DNA from: Fratercula arctica
Lineage: Eukaryota; Chordata; Aves; Charadriiformes; Alcidae
NCBI GenBank assembly: GCA_947846985.1
Contig: CANTUZ010000005.1
Location: 9,542,001-9,606,000 of the forward strand
Length of the DNA: 64,000 nucleotides
Direction: 5' to 3'
This document shows, piece after piece, positions 14,001 to 24,470 of the stretch; within the stretch, counting starts at the first letter, position 1; each line of letters starts with the position of its first letter. A model generated the notes under the pieces. It was not told the origin of the DNA, ran no database searches, and saw only the letters and a list, made by a program, of their open reading frames with translations. The position numbers and the translations under genes are program-made.

Positions 14001-17000
14001 CTGATGGCTACTCTGTGTGCATGTTTAAAATCGCTGTCTGTGAAAAAATAAAAGCTTTCTCAGAATAAGTGCAAATATGCCTACATTGCTTTGCTGGTAA
14101 AATTTGGTTTACTTGTTTTTTGTGTGTTGGAAAATTAGGTGGGATTAGCTGTGATGGTACGCAGGCTCCTAAGTGACATTGGTGCTTTTGAATGTTTTTC
14201 TGTTGGGTGACTTTGAGTTTTGCGGTTTTTAGGAGGTACTTGCATTGACATGAAACCTGCATTTAGGGCGCTTTGCTTGGCTGAAGTTATTCATTATCCC
14301 TTTTCTCTAGACTTTCATGTACAATAATAGAAAAATGTTTAAAATCCCTAAAATACAATAATCTAAATGCTGATAGTTACAAGTAATTGTAAGTGTTTCT
14401 ACAAAAAATTGTACCATTTGTACCAGATTGGTGTTTGTACCTGTTTTAGGCATGTAAGTAGTTTGAGTGTTATTTCTGATTTGTAGAGAGTTTTAATCTC
14501 TTGGGATACCAGTAGAGGTCACTTGTGTTTTAAGAGAGAAAGGCTTTAGTTTTGAAAACCACAAATATTTGCAGGATATTGAAGGAAAAAAATCACAATA
14601 TTCTGATTATTTTTCAGAGCTTGTACCTCCAGCTCCCCTTGTTACTCGCTTTTTGAATACAAGAGCTATGAAAGAGACTTTTAAGAGCTACATGGAGTTG
14701 CTTGTTAGCATTGCCTTGGATCCAGACACAATGCAGGCCTTGGAAAAGAGCAATGGTACAGTATGTTTAACACTTGTATGGTTTTTATTAGATTTTAAGG
14801 TTATTAATCAGTAAGGCAATGTATTTTTCTAAAAAAAGAAAAAAAAAACCAAACTTTGAGCTACATACCCACATCTGAAGAACACTTTACGTAAATTACT
14901 TATACGTGTGTGCATGTATTTATATGCATATTTGCACTGTCTCTTTGAATAATCAAAGTAATTTGGACATACTGTTTTGTCTGCTTTGTTATATTAAGCT
15001 TGTACTGTGAATGTCAGAACTGAGCTCTTTGTTCCTGCTGTTACTATCTCTTAAAATCTTAGCAAACATTTATTTCAAATTACAGTGTTTCAAGAGTGTG
15101 TTTGCGGTCTTATGAAGAAATACCTTTATAACTATAAGTAGTTCTGATTCTTGCTAATATTAAAAATCCTGCTTTTCAAACTGAAATCCTAAAATTCTGA
15201 CCAAAGACAATTGTATTCCACTTTTTCTTTGAGGAGAAAACGTCTGGACTGACTTACCATAGTGAACTCCAGGATACAAGTCAAAACTGTTCTATTTCTT
15301 AAAATTAGTGAAACACACATGTATGAAGACTAAGGTCCCAAAAGAGCAATCATTTCACTTATTATTTAGTTGCAGGCTGTTTGTTTTGTGCTATATACTG
15401 TTTTTTAGACTCTCCTCTCCTGGTTTGCTCTGGTTGTCCATCAATGCACACTTAACCGCAAGGTTTCATACCCATACATTATATCACTAGTCCCACTGTA
15501 AGCAAAGAAATTGACTTTATAAATAGAAGTCTCCATACTGAGCTGTAAATTTTTGTTTGTGGCCACGTGCCTATGCTCAAATGTGTATTGTGCAATTTAC
15601 AGTGGTTCAGCAGATAACTTCTATCAGTAAGCAATTTCCTCAACTTCTTTATATATGTTATAAATGCCAACAGGGTCATCTCTTGTAATATGGAACAGAG
15701 AATGTCAAAAACGTACTTGTCTTCATAAAACTGCCGATTGTATTGCACAGAAGAGGACTATCTAGGAAATGGTTTGAAATTGTCTCTTAAGATTTATGCA
15801 CTATATTGCTCTATCTTAATTTTTTTCCTTTCAACAAAGAGGTCAGAGAAGGAGCAGGATTGCAATCAGCAATTAAACTGCATAATATCTAGATCAGCTT
15901 AGCAGACTGATCCAAAAAGAGAGATTTTTCTCTCATGTTTGAAGTTAGTTTATGTGCAAATTGCATTATTTTTTACTTCCACATTTTATGTTAATGGGTA
16001 GAAATATAGACTGAATAGGTGTTTCATTACTGTTTGTCTCTTAATAATCAACTGCTGTGGTTTTTTTATGTGTCTTTTAGATGAGCTACTTCTGCCTCAC
16101 ATGAGAAAAATTGATGGTATGCTGAATGACAATAGGAAAAGGCTGCTTTCCAAATTACGCTTGGATCATACTTTCAAGGTATTCTCTTTTAAATTCTAGG
16201 ATTTTTAAAGTAATATTATAAATAAGTCATCTGATGCGTACCATGCAGGCACAACTTAAAACCCAGAAGGCAAATTTGTAACAGAAGTGAATATGGATTT
16301 GAAAGAGATGCTATAAATTCAATGCTTGTATGTGGCATTTGGAGAACATTTTGTGATGGAGGAGTTTATACTGCAAAGGTAAAGTTCTAGTTTTACTCCC
16401 CATGCTTTCTGGTTCATTTTCAAGCATTTTTTTCTTTTAAGCTTCTCAAATTTGCCAGAAGAAAATCTGTTTGCTGTCCTTCTAGAGATTAAGTGATTGT
16501 ATTGCCTAAAAACCTTGTGACTGTATTGCCTAAAAACCTTAATAAACTTTTACATGAAATAGCTATGCTGTGGAGCAGATGTCTGAACTTCTTTGAAGTA
16601 GAGAACATGATCAGAGTAGTTTAAAACTACCCAGGACAGAGGGACTGGAGAACACCTCATTTGTGTGCTCTTTCATGTATCTTCAGTATGGAAGGTTGGG
16701 AAAAGTGTGAATAACAAGCCCATATTACAGCAACTTTGACATGGTAATAAAAACAGGTCTGGATGTGGAGAGGGAAGAGAGCAGCCATACCATCTCAGTA
16801 GAGAGAAGGTAAATGGGAGGATAATCACTGCAGTTTTTACCGTTCCCACCCACCCTCCAAGCAACAATACGGATTTCAAAAGTGCGGTAAAGTGAATTAA
16901 GGTTATTTTCACCCTCAGTTGTCGATGTCTATAATCAGACTGATTATTTCATCCTGTGACAATTTTGAGACCAACAACAGTAAAGCAGACCTGTCTATAA

Positions 17001-20000
17001 ACACCATCAGACCAAACTTGCTCTTTTGCCTGTCTCTCTCCTGTCCCCTTATGTCCACAGTACAGAGACACTGGGGAATTAGTTGTCTCTCTACTGCTGT
17101 GTGCTTATTTTTGAGAGCGAGGTGAGGAGGGAGATAATAGCACACTTGACAGTTCTCCTTTTTCATCATGAAATCTTTAAAAGATCTTTTTTTCCCACAG
17201 CACATTCCCGGTAAGTCTTGCGGGACACTAAGTGACCCTGTTTCATGGATGAGAACATCGTTAACCAGTGAAGCTTTAATTCACATGATTCTTGGACTTT
17301 TTTGTTGTTAGTTACACTGTTTTCCCCAACAGCTGTACAATTTGTACCTGCTTGAACAGAATTTCTTGTGGCTTCCTCCTTACAGTAGGAAGGCCTGGGG
17401 AGGGATGTGTGCTTGCAAACCGTATGCAAAGCCTCAGAGAGGTAGAGTGTATTAACCCTCCATTTCTGGTTTTCTTTCGTGGTAAGAGTTTTGCAGAGAA
17501 GATAGGCCACGCTAAGGTAGGATATGAATTTGTAGAGTTCTGATTACATTCACAGTACACAAAGCAAGAGGTAGCTTATTTTGTGTTTTCCCCACTTTAA
17601 GGGGAAAAAAACCCTAATATAATCTTTTGTAATACTAATATGTAATTACAGCTGCTTATTCAGTTGGAGTTCATAACTAATACAATAACTTTGCTGTGTG
17701 TTCACTTAAAAGCAGATTATGTATCCTGTCTCTAAAGTTAGCTTTAGCCTGTATTTCATAGTATGATCTGCAAGAAGTTAATGGAGTTACAGATGTAAGG
17801 AAGGGATCTGCTTGTGATGTAAACTGGGAGATAAAAAGCCTTTTATGTTTGCCTTCTGTTGTGAAGGTATCGACTTGTGCTGTCCTTGGGTCAATATTTT
17901 GGATAAAAATGAAACACCTATTTTTTATCATAAGTGTTTGCATTGGTAGGAAAATGAGTTTGATACTCACTAAGATTCAGGTTAATCTGATGATTAATAC
18001 AGGAAAGTCTGCTTCTGTTCAACTTTGATCAATTGGCTAGTTCAGATATTAGAGACGAATGAGGCACTGAAGCAAGCAGTAAGTGAAAAATATTATTGTT
18101 CGTGAGTATCATTCAGTTTGAATAGTTTTACTATTCTGCATTGATAAGCATGGATGAATTTAAGATTTTTTTTTTTTTCACTGAGTACAGTTAATATGGG
18201 ATATTTTAGCACAGTATTACAAATCAAATCAGACACTGAAGTTAGCATTAAGTCAGTGTTTGGTAGTTTTGCCTGTAACAGTCTTTATAGTTCTAAGTGT
18301 TAATCGTATCCTTTGGGTTACAGTTTTTTATAAACAAAATTAGAAAATATTACTGTTGCTTTAATTGAAGCTTGGTAAATGAAGCGTCTTAGCTGAATTG
18401 TGTAATTTAATTTGGGAAATAATTATCACCATTTTATGTCTTGTGCTCTCAAAGATGTGGAAACTGGTAGTATTTTCTTCTTCATTCCAATTCAAATTTG
18501 TCTGTTTTAGGTCAGTGGTCCAGCCATGTAAACTGTTCTGGTTGATAGGAATTCTCCAGAGGAAGGCAGAAGTGACCAAAGCCCATTGACACTCAAAGTC
18601 AACCTTCAGGAAGGCTATTACAGTGGATAGAAAAACTAAATAATTTAAACCTACTGAAGTTGTTCCAGTTTGAAAGCATTGCAATGAATATTGTATACGG
18701 ACAGGTTAGCTAGTCGAGGTTACTGCTACCACTATGCAATTATCTCTGTGCAGTAGATTTTTATAGCTTTTTACTAATTTTTTTTTTCTATAAAAGAGAA
18801 AAATGGCCGATGTATATAAAGTACTAAGAAATTATAGGCAGGGGAGGTTGCTGAATTCTAGTACTCCTTGTTAAAAGAAAATAAAAAAATTTAGTAAGCT
18901 TTGTATTTTAACCCAATAGTCCAAATTAGGTCCTTTAAGCTGTGGCGTTGATATATTTTTCTGTATGCCTGAGTTTTTCCCTCATACTGGAGTATAATAC
19001 AAAGATACATATGTTCATCTAACTTGAAATATTTTTTCCAGACCAGATCATGAGCATAACAACTATTCTAAAGCAGCTACTAATGTAATGCTGCATTTAT
19101 ACAACAAAGTTAGTACTCAAATATACTTATGCAAATAATGTCAAACTGAAACTGGTAGAAATGCAGTTGACTCCCATGAGTTAATATGTCTTAAAAACTT
19201 GTGCTTTTTTGAACCAGCCATGTACTTCACTGTGCATAAGCTTTTCTACCTTACAGATATGATAAGATGCAATTAATTTGTATTTTGCAAAAGCTGGGAC
19301 AAAACCTATGAAGATATTTAGGCATCCAATCCCTGCTGCAGTTGGCAGACTTCCCCTGCCTGACTAGGCATTAAGTACTTTCTCAACTCCAAGTAATTTG
19401 GCCTTGGAGATTCTTGGGTAGAAATAGAATGGAAAGCATTTTAAAAGGTAAAAATTGCCTAGTGGGGCCTTTTTTTGCTCTTTCTAATGAAAGAATCACA
19501 GATGATAATTGGAGATCTTCTTGTCTTGAAAAATTATAGTAGTGGCTGGTGGTTGTGTTTTTCTAACTGTATATGGTTGCTTGATCTGATAAATCCCTTT
19601 TATCAGGTCTTTTTGGAAGAACAAATTGTTTTATAATAGGCCGCACTCTAATTTTTCAAAGAAAAATGTCCAGTTTATCAGCAGTCTGGATGGCTGGATG
19701 GCCATTCTTGACTTTTTCATAATCCTTTCTCTTTATATGCTTTGTTTAAAGAACGCTTTGGAAAACTTTCCTGAACTGACAGTGATCACTCGAGATTCTA
19801 AGACAAAAAGTGGAGGAACGTCTGTGTCTAAGATCAAAATGAATGGTAAAGCTTACAACAAGAAAACACTGAGGGCATCTAAATCAACCACTAAATTAGC
19901 ACAGGTGAGTGTTCAGAGGGTTTATTGCTGACACCATCTGACTTCTAATATGATAAACACATTTATATACAATACTGCTTCACGTATTAGGTTTTTTGGT

Positions 20001-22105
20001 AGATTTATCAAAATATAAAATCTTTGAGTGAGGTGCTTTTTCTGTAACAAGGGAAACAACACTTAAAGCAGTATATTAAATCATTTTTTAACTCATCTGT
20101 GAAACATATTCCAGTAGGGAGACAAAATATAATAAATAATTTCATGATTATTCCCCTTTTTAGATTCTATGTTTAGACCCAAATGCTCTAAGTCTTCTGC
20201 AGCAAGTACTCAAGATTGCAGGAAGATGAAGGGATAGTATGCGGCTTCCCTGATGCAGGCAGCAGTTGGTAGGTGTAGGTGGCTGGGAAGGGAGAGCTGA
20301 GCTTGGCTGTGGCTGTGCCTCTCACCTGTTGTAGCCAGGCAGCAGAGCCCTGCTGCAGCCCGCTCCGCTGCTCTGAACTTCGGAGCCCGTTTCTGTGGAG
20401 CAGTCGGCCCTCCTGCACTGTTGCCGAAGCAGCCACGTTTTGCCTTATACATTGCAGTTGTGGTAAAATCACTGTGTAGCTCGTAATCGTAACAGTTTCT
20501 TAAACTTGCTGCAGAATCTCTGAAGTAAATGATGCAATGGCTTCTAGATCAAAAATGAAAAATTAGTGTTAGCACTGTAAAGACTGAGATTAAATGACGC
20601 TTTTTAAAAATTTAGTTCTATATTGCTCATTTCCAATGACAGGATGAAGCTGTGTGTCTTAAATTAAAAAAAAAAAAAAGCTTTAAAAAGTAAGATTGTA
20701 AAGCTTGAGATGTACACATTGTTAATTTCCATAGTATTCCTAGGGAAGACTATAACTCAATGTTGCTCGGTACTGGCTCACCCAGGCTTACCTCCCAGCA
20801 GTAAATAGTGGCTAGCCAAATGACCTGTAAATACGGCCCACGCTCATGTGTCTTGCCAAAGCGACGTAAGTGTCAGATAAGTATAGATGAGCTCTTCTGA
20901 AGCACAAACTATGCTTTTTCACACTGATACCCATTAGTCTGGTAGAAAAATAGTTAAGTTTTGGTAATTCTTGCATTAGTTTTTGAGAAGGGGGGTGTTT
21001 TGCCTGTTTCATACTCGCAGGGCATTCAGGAGGATTAAAAACATTCTCAAACCTAGTTTTGATAAAATAATGTGGTAGGGAAAGTGGAGATAGGAGACAA
21101 TTATGAGGTCGTATAAATTATAGTGTACTAAAATATGTCAAAGCAGTTATTTGAATGAAGTACTCCATTTCTGAACAGTTGAAAAAAAAAAATTTTCCAG
21201 AAGAAAATGTCTATCATATCTCTCTCTTGGAAATAACGTGAATTTACCTAAAATAACTGTTCTTTCTGCAGGAGTTTACGGTAGATCCAGAAAAAATACA
21301 GTTGTATTCTTTGTATCACTCACTCCATCATTACAAATATCACATATATCTTACATGTAAAGAAGAGGTAAGTATTACTCACTTTGAAATACTTTTACAT
21401 TCGTTGAGGAAATTTATTGAGGGAATTGAGTCAAACTAGAGGGACTGATCTCCTCTTCTTGGTAAATGAGTATGGATTGTGGCTTCCTATTTTAATTAAT
21501 TCTTCATGGCGCACAAAAGGGTATGCTGAGCACATATGTTGCCCCTAATGGGCGCTGCTGCCCAGATCATTCAGATAGGAGGCTTGCAAGATCTGTGTGA
21601 AATTAGTTTCTCTCAGGATAGGCAAGCATTCTTCACTGTTCCAGAATAAACTACACAAACTTTATCAGTGTGTAACTCCTTTAAAGGAGTTACTTTATCA
21701 GTAACTCTTTAAATCTAGGAGCTAGCTTTTGTCTTAGAATGCCAAGGTAGCAGAAATATGAGAGTTGAGCTCTGGCTCAGTTGCTAAGAAATGTGTTCTT
21801 GGGGACACTTTTCCTTGTTTTTAAAGTGTAAAGGTTTTCTTCCAAAGAAGGGTCTTATTTAACTGCAGAATATTATAAAAATGAAAATTCTGAAATGCTG
21901 ACAGCCTAACATTTGTATGTGTATGCATCTTTCTCTTTCTTCCCCCCTTCTCTTTTTTAAATAGATTTCTTCTGTTCAGAAGAAGAGCGCAGATCTAGGA
22001 CAGGAAGAGATTGTGCAGCTGTGCATGAAAAATATAAAATGGGTGGAGGATCTTTTTGAGAAGTTTGGTGAACTCTTGAATCATGTCCAGCAGAAATGCT
22101 CATAA
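1331..22105 (+). CDS. QSER1: QSER1, glutamine- and serine-rich protein 1 (5' part missing)
   Basis: Ten coding exons at 1331-5032, 7864-8159, 9599-9715, 10324-10457, 12760-12971, 14618-14755, 16081-16178, 19752-19904, 21272-21367 and 21965-22105 join in frame to 1695 codons plus stop. Human QSER1 has about 1735 residues, so only a short N-terminal part lies upstream. The first ~1230 residues are low-complexity and rich in Ser and Gln. The C-terminal ~400 residues are conserved and basic, and include the region called DUF4211, shared with PRR12. Established role: a nuclear protein that cooperates with TET1 to protect bivalent promoters and DNA-methylation valleys from de novo methylation. A basic PPPKKRKK cluster (12884-12907) is a likely nuclear localisation signal. 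All introns visible are GT-AG. Identity rests on long identical blocks with human QSER1 recalled from memory, such as the [16 protein letters not shown] block. Confidence in identity is very high; individual boundaries are slightly less certain. Confidence 0.96.
7864..8159 (+). CDS. QSER1: QSER1 coding exon, Ala/Thr tract and acidic segment
   Basis: Acceptor TTTTTTCTTCAG, donor AAG|GTAATC; enters phase 1, leaves phase 0; residues 1235-1333. It begins with an Ala/Thr/Val-rich stretch (a run of five Ala), then IKQESP, and ends in [23 protein letters not shown], which matches human closely. The IKQE and VKIE tetrapeptides fit the psi-K-x-E sumoylation consensus (inference). The following intron, 8160-9598, is AT-rich; I see no other feature in it. 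Confidence 0.93.
9599..9715 (+). CDS. QSER1: QSER1 coding exon, start of conserved C-terminal region
   Basis: A 117-nt, phase 0-0 exon between TTCTTGCAG and GTGAGT, residues 1334-1372. The product [20 protein letters not shown]... continues into [17 protein letters not shown] and is nearly identical to human QSER1. Being a multiple of three, it could be skipped without a frameshift, but there is no sequence evidence for skipping. The following intron is 9716-10323. Confidence 0.95.
10324..10457 (+). CDS. QSER1: QSER1 coding exon ([15 protein letters not shown]...)
   Basis: Follows an uninterrupted T tract and TAG acceptor; donor AG|GTATTT, phase 2 out; residues 1373-1416. It encodes [19 protein letters not shown] and the [12 protein letters not shown] block, both strongly conserved with human and consistent with the folded C-terminal region. 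The following 2.3 kb intron (10458-12759) contains a degraded CR1-like segment near 11.9-12.2 kb, listed separately. Confidence 0.95.
11895..12245 (-). mobile_element. Old degraded CR1-like segment, antisense
   Basis: In the QSER1 intron, TTTCCAGTCCTCTACTCATC and surrounding words follow the order of the antisense strand of internal CR1 sequence (TTCCAGTCCTCTAATCATCC type), continuing through a CAGTGTTCCAGAAGATAC stretch. Similarity is patchy and limits are approximate. Confidence 0.55.
12760..12971 (+). CDS. QSER1: QSER1 coding exon with nuclear-localisation-like cluster
   Basis: Acceptor ATATTGCAG, donor G|GTAAGC, phase 2 in and 1 out; residues 1417-1487. The first half is a divergent Ser/Thr/Pro linker. 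The second half is highly conserved: [20 protein letters not shown] followed by the acidic/Ser stretch [14 protein letters not shown] again fits a sumoylation consensus. The end of the exon is a few residues shorter than the human sequence (SDED against a longer Ser/Asp run). The intron 12972-14617 holds nothing I can name. Confidence 0.94.
14618..14755 (+). CDS. QSER1: QSER1 coding exon (DUF4211 region)
   Basis: Acceptor TTATTTTTCAG at 14607-14617, donor G|GTACAG, phase 1 in and out; residues 1488-1533. It encodes [20 protein letters not shown] and [20 protein letters not shown], almost invariant relative to human. An upstream AG (14573-14574) could also be read as an acceptor but would create an in-frame stop after the split codon, so 14618 is preferred. 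The following intron is 14756-16080. Confidence 0.94.
16081..16178 (+). CDS. QSER1: QSER1 coding exon ([17 protein letters not shown]...)
   Basis: Acceptor TGTCTTTTAG, donor AAG|GTATTC, phase 1 in and 0 out; residues 1534-1566, matching the human [20 protein letters not shown] block. The following intron, 16179-19751, is the largest internal one here. It carries a small 24-bp tandem duplication (16493-16540) and otherwise AT-rich unassigned sequence. Confidence 0.94.
16493..16540 (+). repeat. 24-bp tandem duplication in QSER1 intron
   Basis: Units 16493-16516 and 16517-16540 differ at one base (GTGATTGTATT against GTGACTGTATT). Confidence 0.9.
19752..19904 (+). CDS. QSER1: QSER1 coding exon ([17 protein letters not shown]...)
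   Basis: Acceptor TTTGTTTAAAG, donor CAG|GTGAGT, phase 0-0, 51 codons, residues 1567-1617. It contains [19 protein letters not shown], conserved with human. The frame stays open upstream of the acceptor to 19626, but that part has no counterpart in human QSER1. The following intron (19905-21271) contains a GC-richer island at about 20185-20460. Confidence 0.93.
21272..21367 (+). CDS. QSER1: QSER1 coding exon ([19 protein letters not shown]...)
   Basis: Acceptor TTTCTGCAG, donor GAG|GTAAGT, phase 0-0, 32 codons, residues 1618-1649. [20 protein letters not shown] is identical to human. The following intron (21368-21964) contains a perfect 22-bp palindrome (21672-21693). Confidence 0.95.
21965..22105 (+). 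CDS. QSER1: QSER1 terminal coding exon
   Basis: Acceptor TTTTTTAAATAG; 46 codons and TAA (22103-22105), residues 1650-1695. It ends in [20 protein letters not shown] and the C-terminus NHVQQKCS, as in human QSER1. Confidence 0.95.
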   Translation: MSSVQKKSADLGQEEIVQLCMKNIKWVEDLFEKFGELLNHVQQKCS

Positions 22106-23135
22106 CAAAAATGTATCCCAAATCTCACATTTTTCTACGGCACTAACCTGATGGAACAGAAGGCTCAGAGAGCGGCTCTGATTTCTTTTACAATGCCAGA
22201 CTGCGTTCTTGTTCGTAGCCATTTTCATTTCTCTTTATGGAACTTTGTGCCTTGGCTCTTGCTAAGGAAAAGTGATGCTGCCAAGGAAATCAGTCCTTTG
22301 GAGATGGAACTAAATGTAAACCTAACCACATTTTTAACCTGAAGAATTATTTTCTATTTTGTAAACTATTGGATAACTTAGCTTTATTTTCAGAAATGTT
22401 TTTGACAAGTGATAAAGCATGCACTACATATACTTTTTTCTTTATTGCTAAAAAAATAGCAACACTTAAAATACTACAGATTTTTCCATCCCTGACTAAG
22501 CAACAGAAAAGTCAGCGTTGGGGTGAACTAATTTTTACATGTCTGGCCACCAAATTTAGAGTTTGTACATTTTGTGAACAGAGCCGGAGTGACATCAGCT
22601 TCTGCATACATATATTGCCATCATAAAATCCAGAAATGTCATTATGCTTTATGGACTCCTTTTACTATTGTCATGTTCAGGAGACTGAACATGGAGTTGG
22701 TGCAATCCTATGACTGCTTTTTGTGTCAAATTATATTGTAATGAAAGACAATGACCTTAACTATTTTCCCTGTTTCGAAGAAAAAAAATATTTTCCTTTA
22801 TACTGTGTTTTTTTTTTCTTTTGGAAAAAAAAAATTCAATTGTACATTTTATCTCACTAATAGTTGTATTTTTCACAGAGAAAATATTGTGGTTAAAATT
22901 GTTTCATGTATCTTTGTAATACACTTTCCATTGTTTTCAGCAAATCCTATTCATTTATATGTTGATTTCATATTGTAAACTATGTATCTTGAGGTAACCC
23001 TTTTGTTTATACAGGTTTGCTTCAGTGTTAACCAGAATAATGCATACTAGACTAGTTTTGCTTTAAGTGTAGTTGTGTTAGACACTGCAATTATTTTCTG
23101 ATACGTGAAAATAAATTTCTTACTAAACTAGCACT
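22106..23135 (+). other. QSER1: QSER1 3'UTR (proximal form)
   Basis: AT-rich, non-coding sequence after the stop, ending about 20 bases beyond an AATAAA at 23110-23115. The cleavage point is estimated. A second AATAAA at 24465-24470, followed by a GT-rich stretch, could give a longer 3'UTR that would also include a Pumilio-type TGTAAATA at 24214-24221. Confidence 0.6.
23110..23115 (+). terminator. QSER1: Poly(A) signal AATAAA, QSER1 proximal
   Basis: Canonical AATAAA about 1 kb after the QSER1 stop, the first canonical copy I noticed in a plausible position. Confidence 0.55.
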
Positions 23136-24464
23136 TGATTAACTGAGAGTTTAAATGAAGAGCTACTACACTTCGTCAACAAAGATTGATGATTGAATAG
23201 ACTATATGCAGTGTTAAACACAGCTTACATAATTGTTTGTAGAACTGGCAGTTGCAGAGCTGTTCTCTTTTTGGTGCCTTTCAAGTCTTCAGACATCTTT
23301 GTAGCTTTTTTTCCCCTCCAGTTTGTTAACAGTTAGTAGTGCCACTAGTCACACTCAGACAATGAATGTAACAGGCTCTAATCAGGAGAGCATTTTCTTT
23401 AAATTTGCCAACAGAATGCCTTACTGAGTCATTCAGAATGGATATGTACTCTACTGGCGTCCTAAAAAAATAGTCATGTTGGTCTTTTTTCAGATAATGC
23501 AGAAAAAAATTCATTCCTTTATCCTTTCACTGCCACTGAGTGCCTTAATTTCAGCCAAGAAAGCAGGGTTCACTATTCATTGGCCAAATGAAATAATATT
23601 CATTGCCATGTGACCTTTTTTTCCCCAGTTACCTGTTTTGATCCTATTTAGTTGTTAAATATTCATTAGACCTTAGAGCTATAAAGAGTTTAATGAATAG
23701 ACGTGAAAATGAAATGATTTGATCTTGACTAATCAAATAGATGTTTGAATATTAAAGTATGTACAGAATTTTAGCTGATTAGTTTTAGAACCTTGTAGGA
23801 TGTTTACCATATTTCCAAAGCTTTTCATCTTTTAAAAGCAATAATTCTCCTTTACAATTTGTATGCAGACTACAGTGAACAGAAAGGGGTAGGTGCCCTT
23901 GCCCTTTTTAAAGCCTCTTCATAGTAGTTTTGCTTTAAAAAGGGAGGTCACTCTCATGTCAATAGATGCATTGTGCTACTGCTGTTTACTATAATCAAGG
24001 AGAGGAGATGGGTTTTGGCTTAGGAAGAATGTGCAGATTGTTGGAGCAATCATCAAGCTAATTAATTTTCAGAGTGAAAGGAAGGGTAGGCGCGGGTTTG
24101 AAGAGTTGCTATTGTTTCAGTCTATGGTGTTGAATCTGGTAGGAGCTAGAGTTTATGTGGTGAAACCAAACGAAGTTACCAACGTCGGTAGCAATCAGTG
24201 AAGATTATTTTAATGTAAATATGCACACTGGAGATATAAGTAGAAATGTGCCTGCTATACTCTTTAATTGATAGTGGGGGTTCCCAAATTTACTTAGTGT
24301 ATTCCTTTATTGGTGGGGGTGGTTGGCAGTGTGTGTAGATTCATGAGGGGTGTTTACATGCCCGGGCAGAGTTCTGTTGTTGCGCTACAGTGATATGCAC
24401 AGCACAGTTTGGGAATTTCCTAATCTGTACTTTTAAAAATGATTAGGATGCAGACTGAAGGAAC

Positions 24465-24470
24465 AATAAA
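24465..24470 (+). terminator. QSER1: Poly(A) signal AATAAA, possible distal QSER1
   Basis: Canonical AATAAA followed by GTTGTCTCC, 2.36 kb after the stop. Whether it is used cannot be told from sequence. Confidence 0.35.

Noticed and set aside
14575..14617. Alternative upstream start for the QSER1 exon at 14618
   Set aside because: Using the AG at 14573-14574 would make an in-frame stop straight after the split codon.
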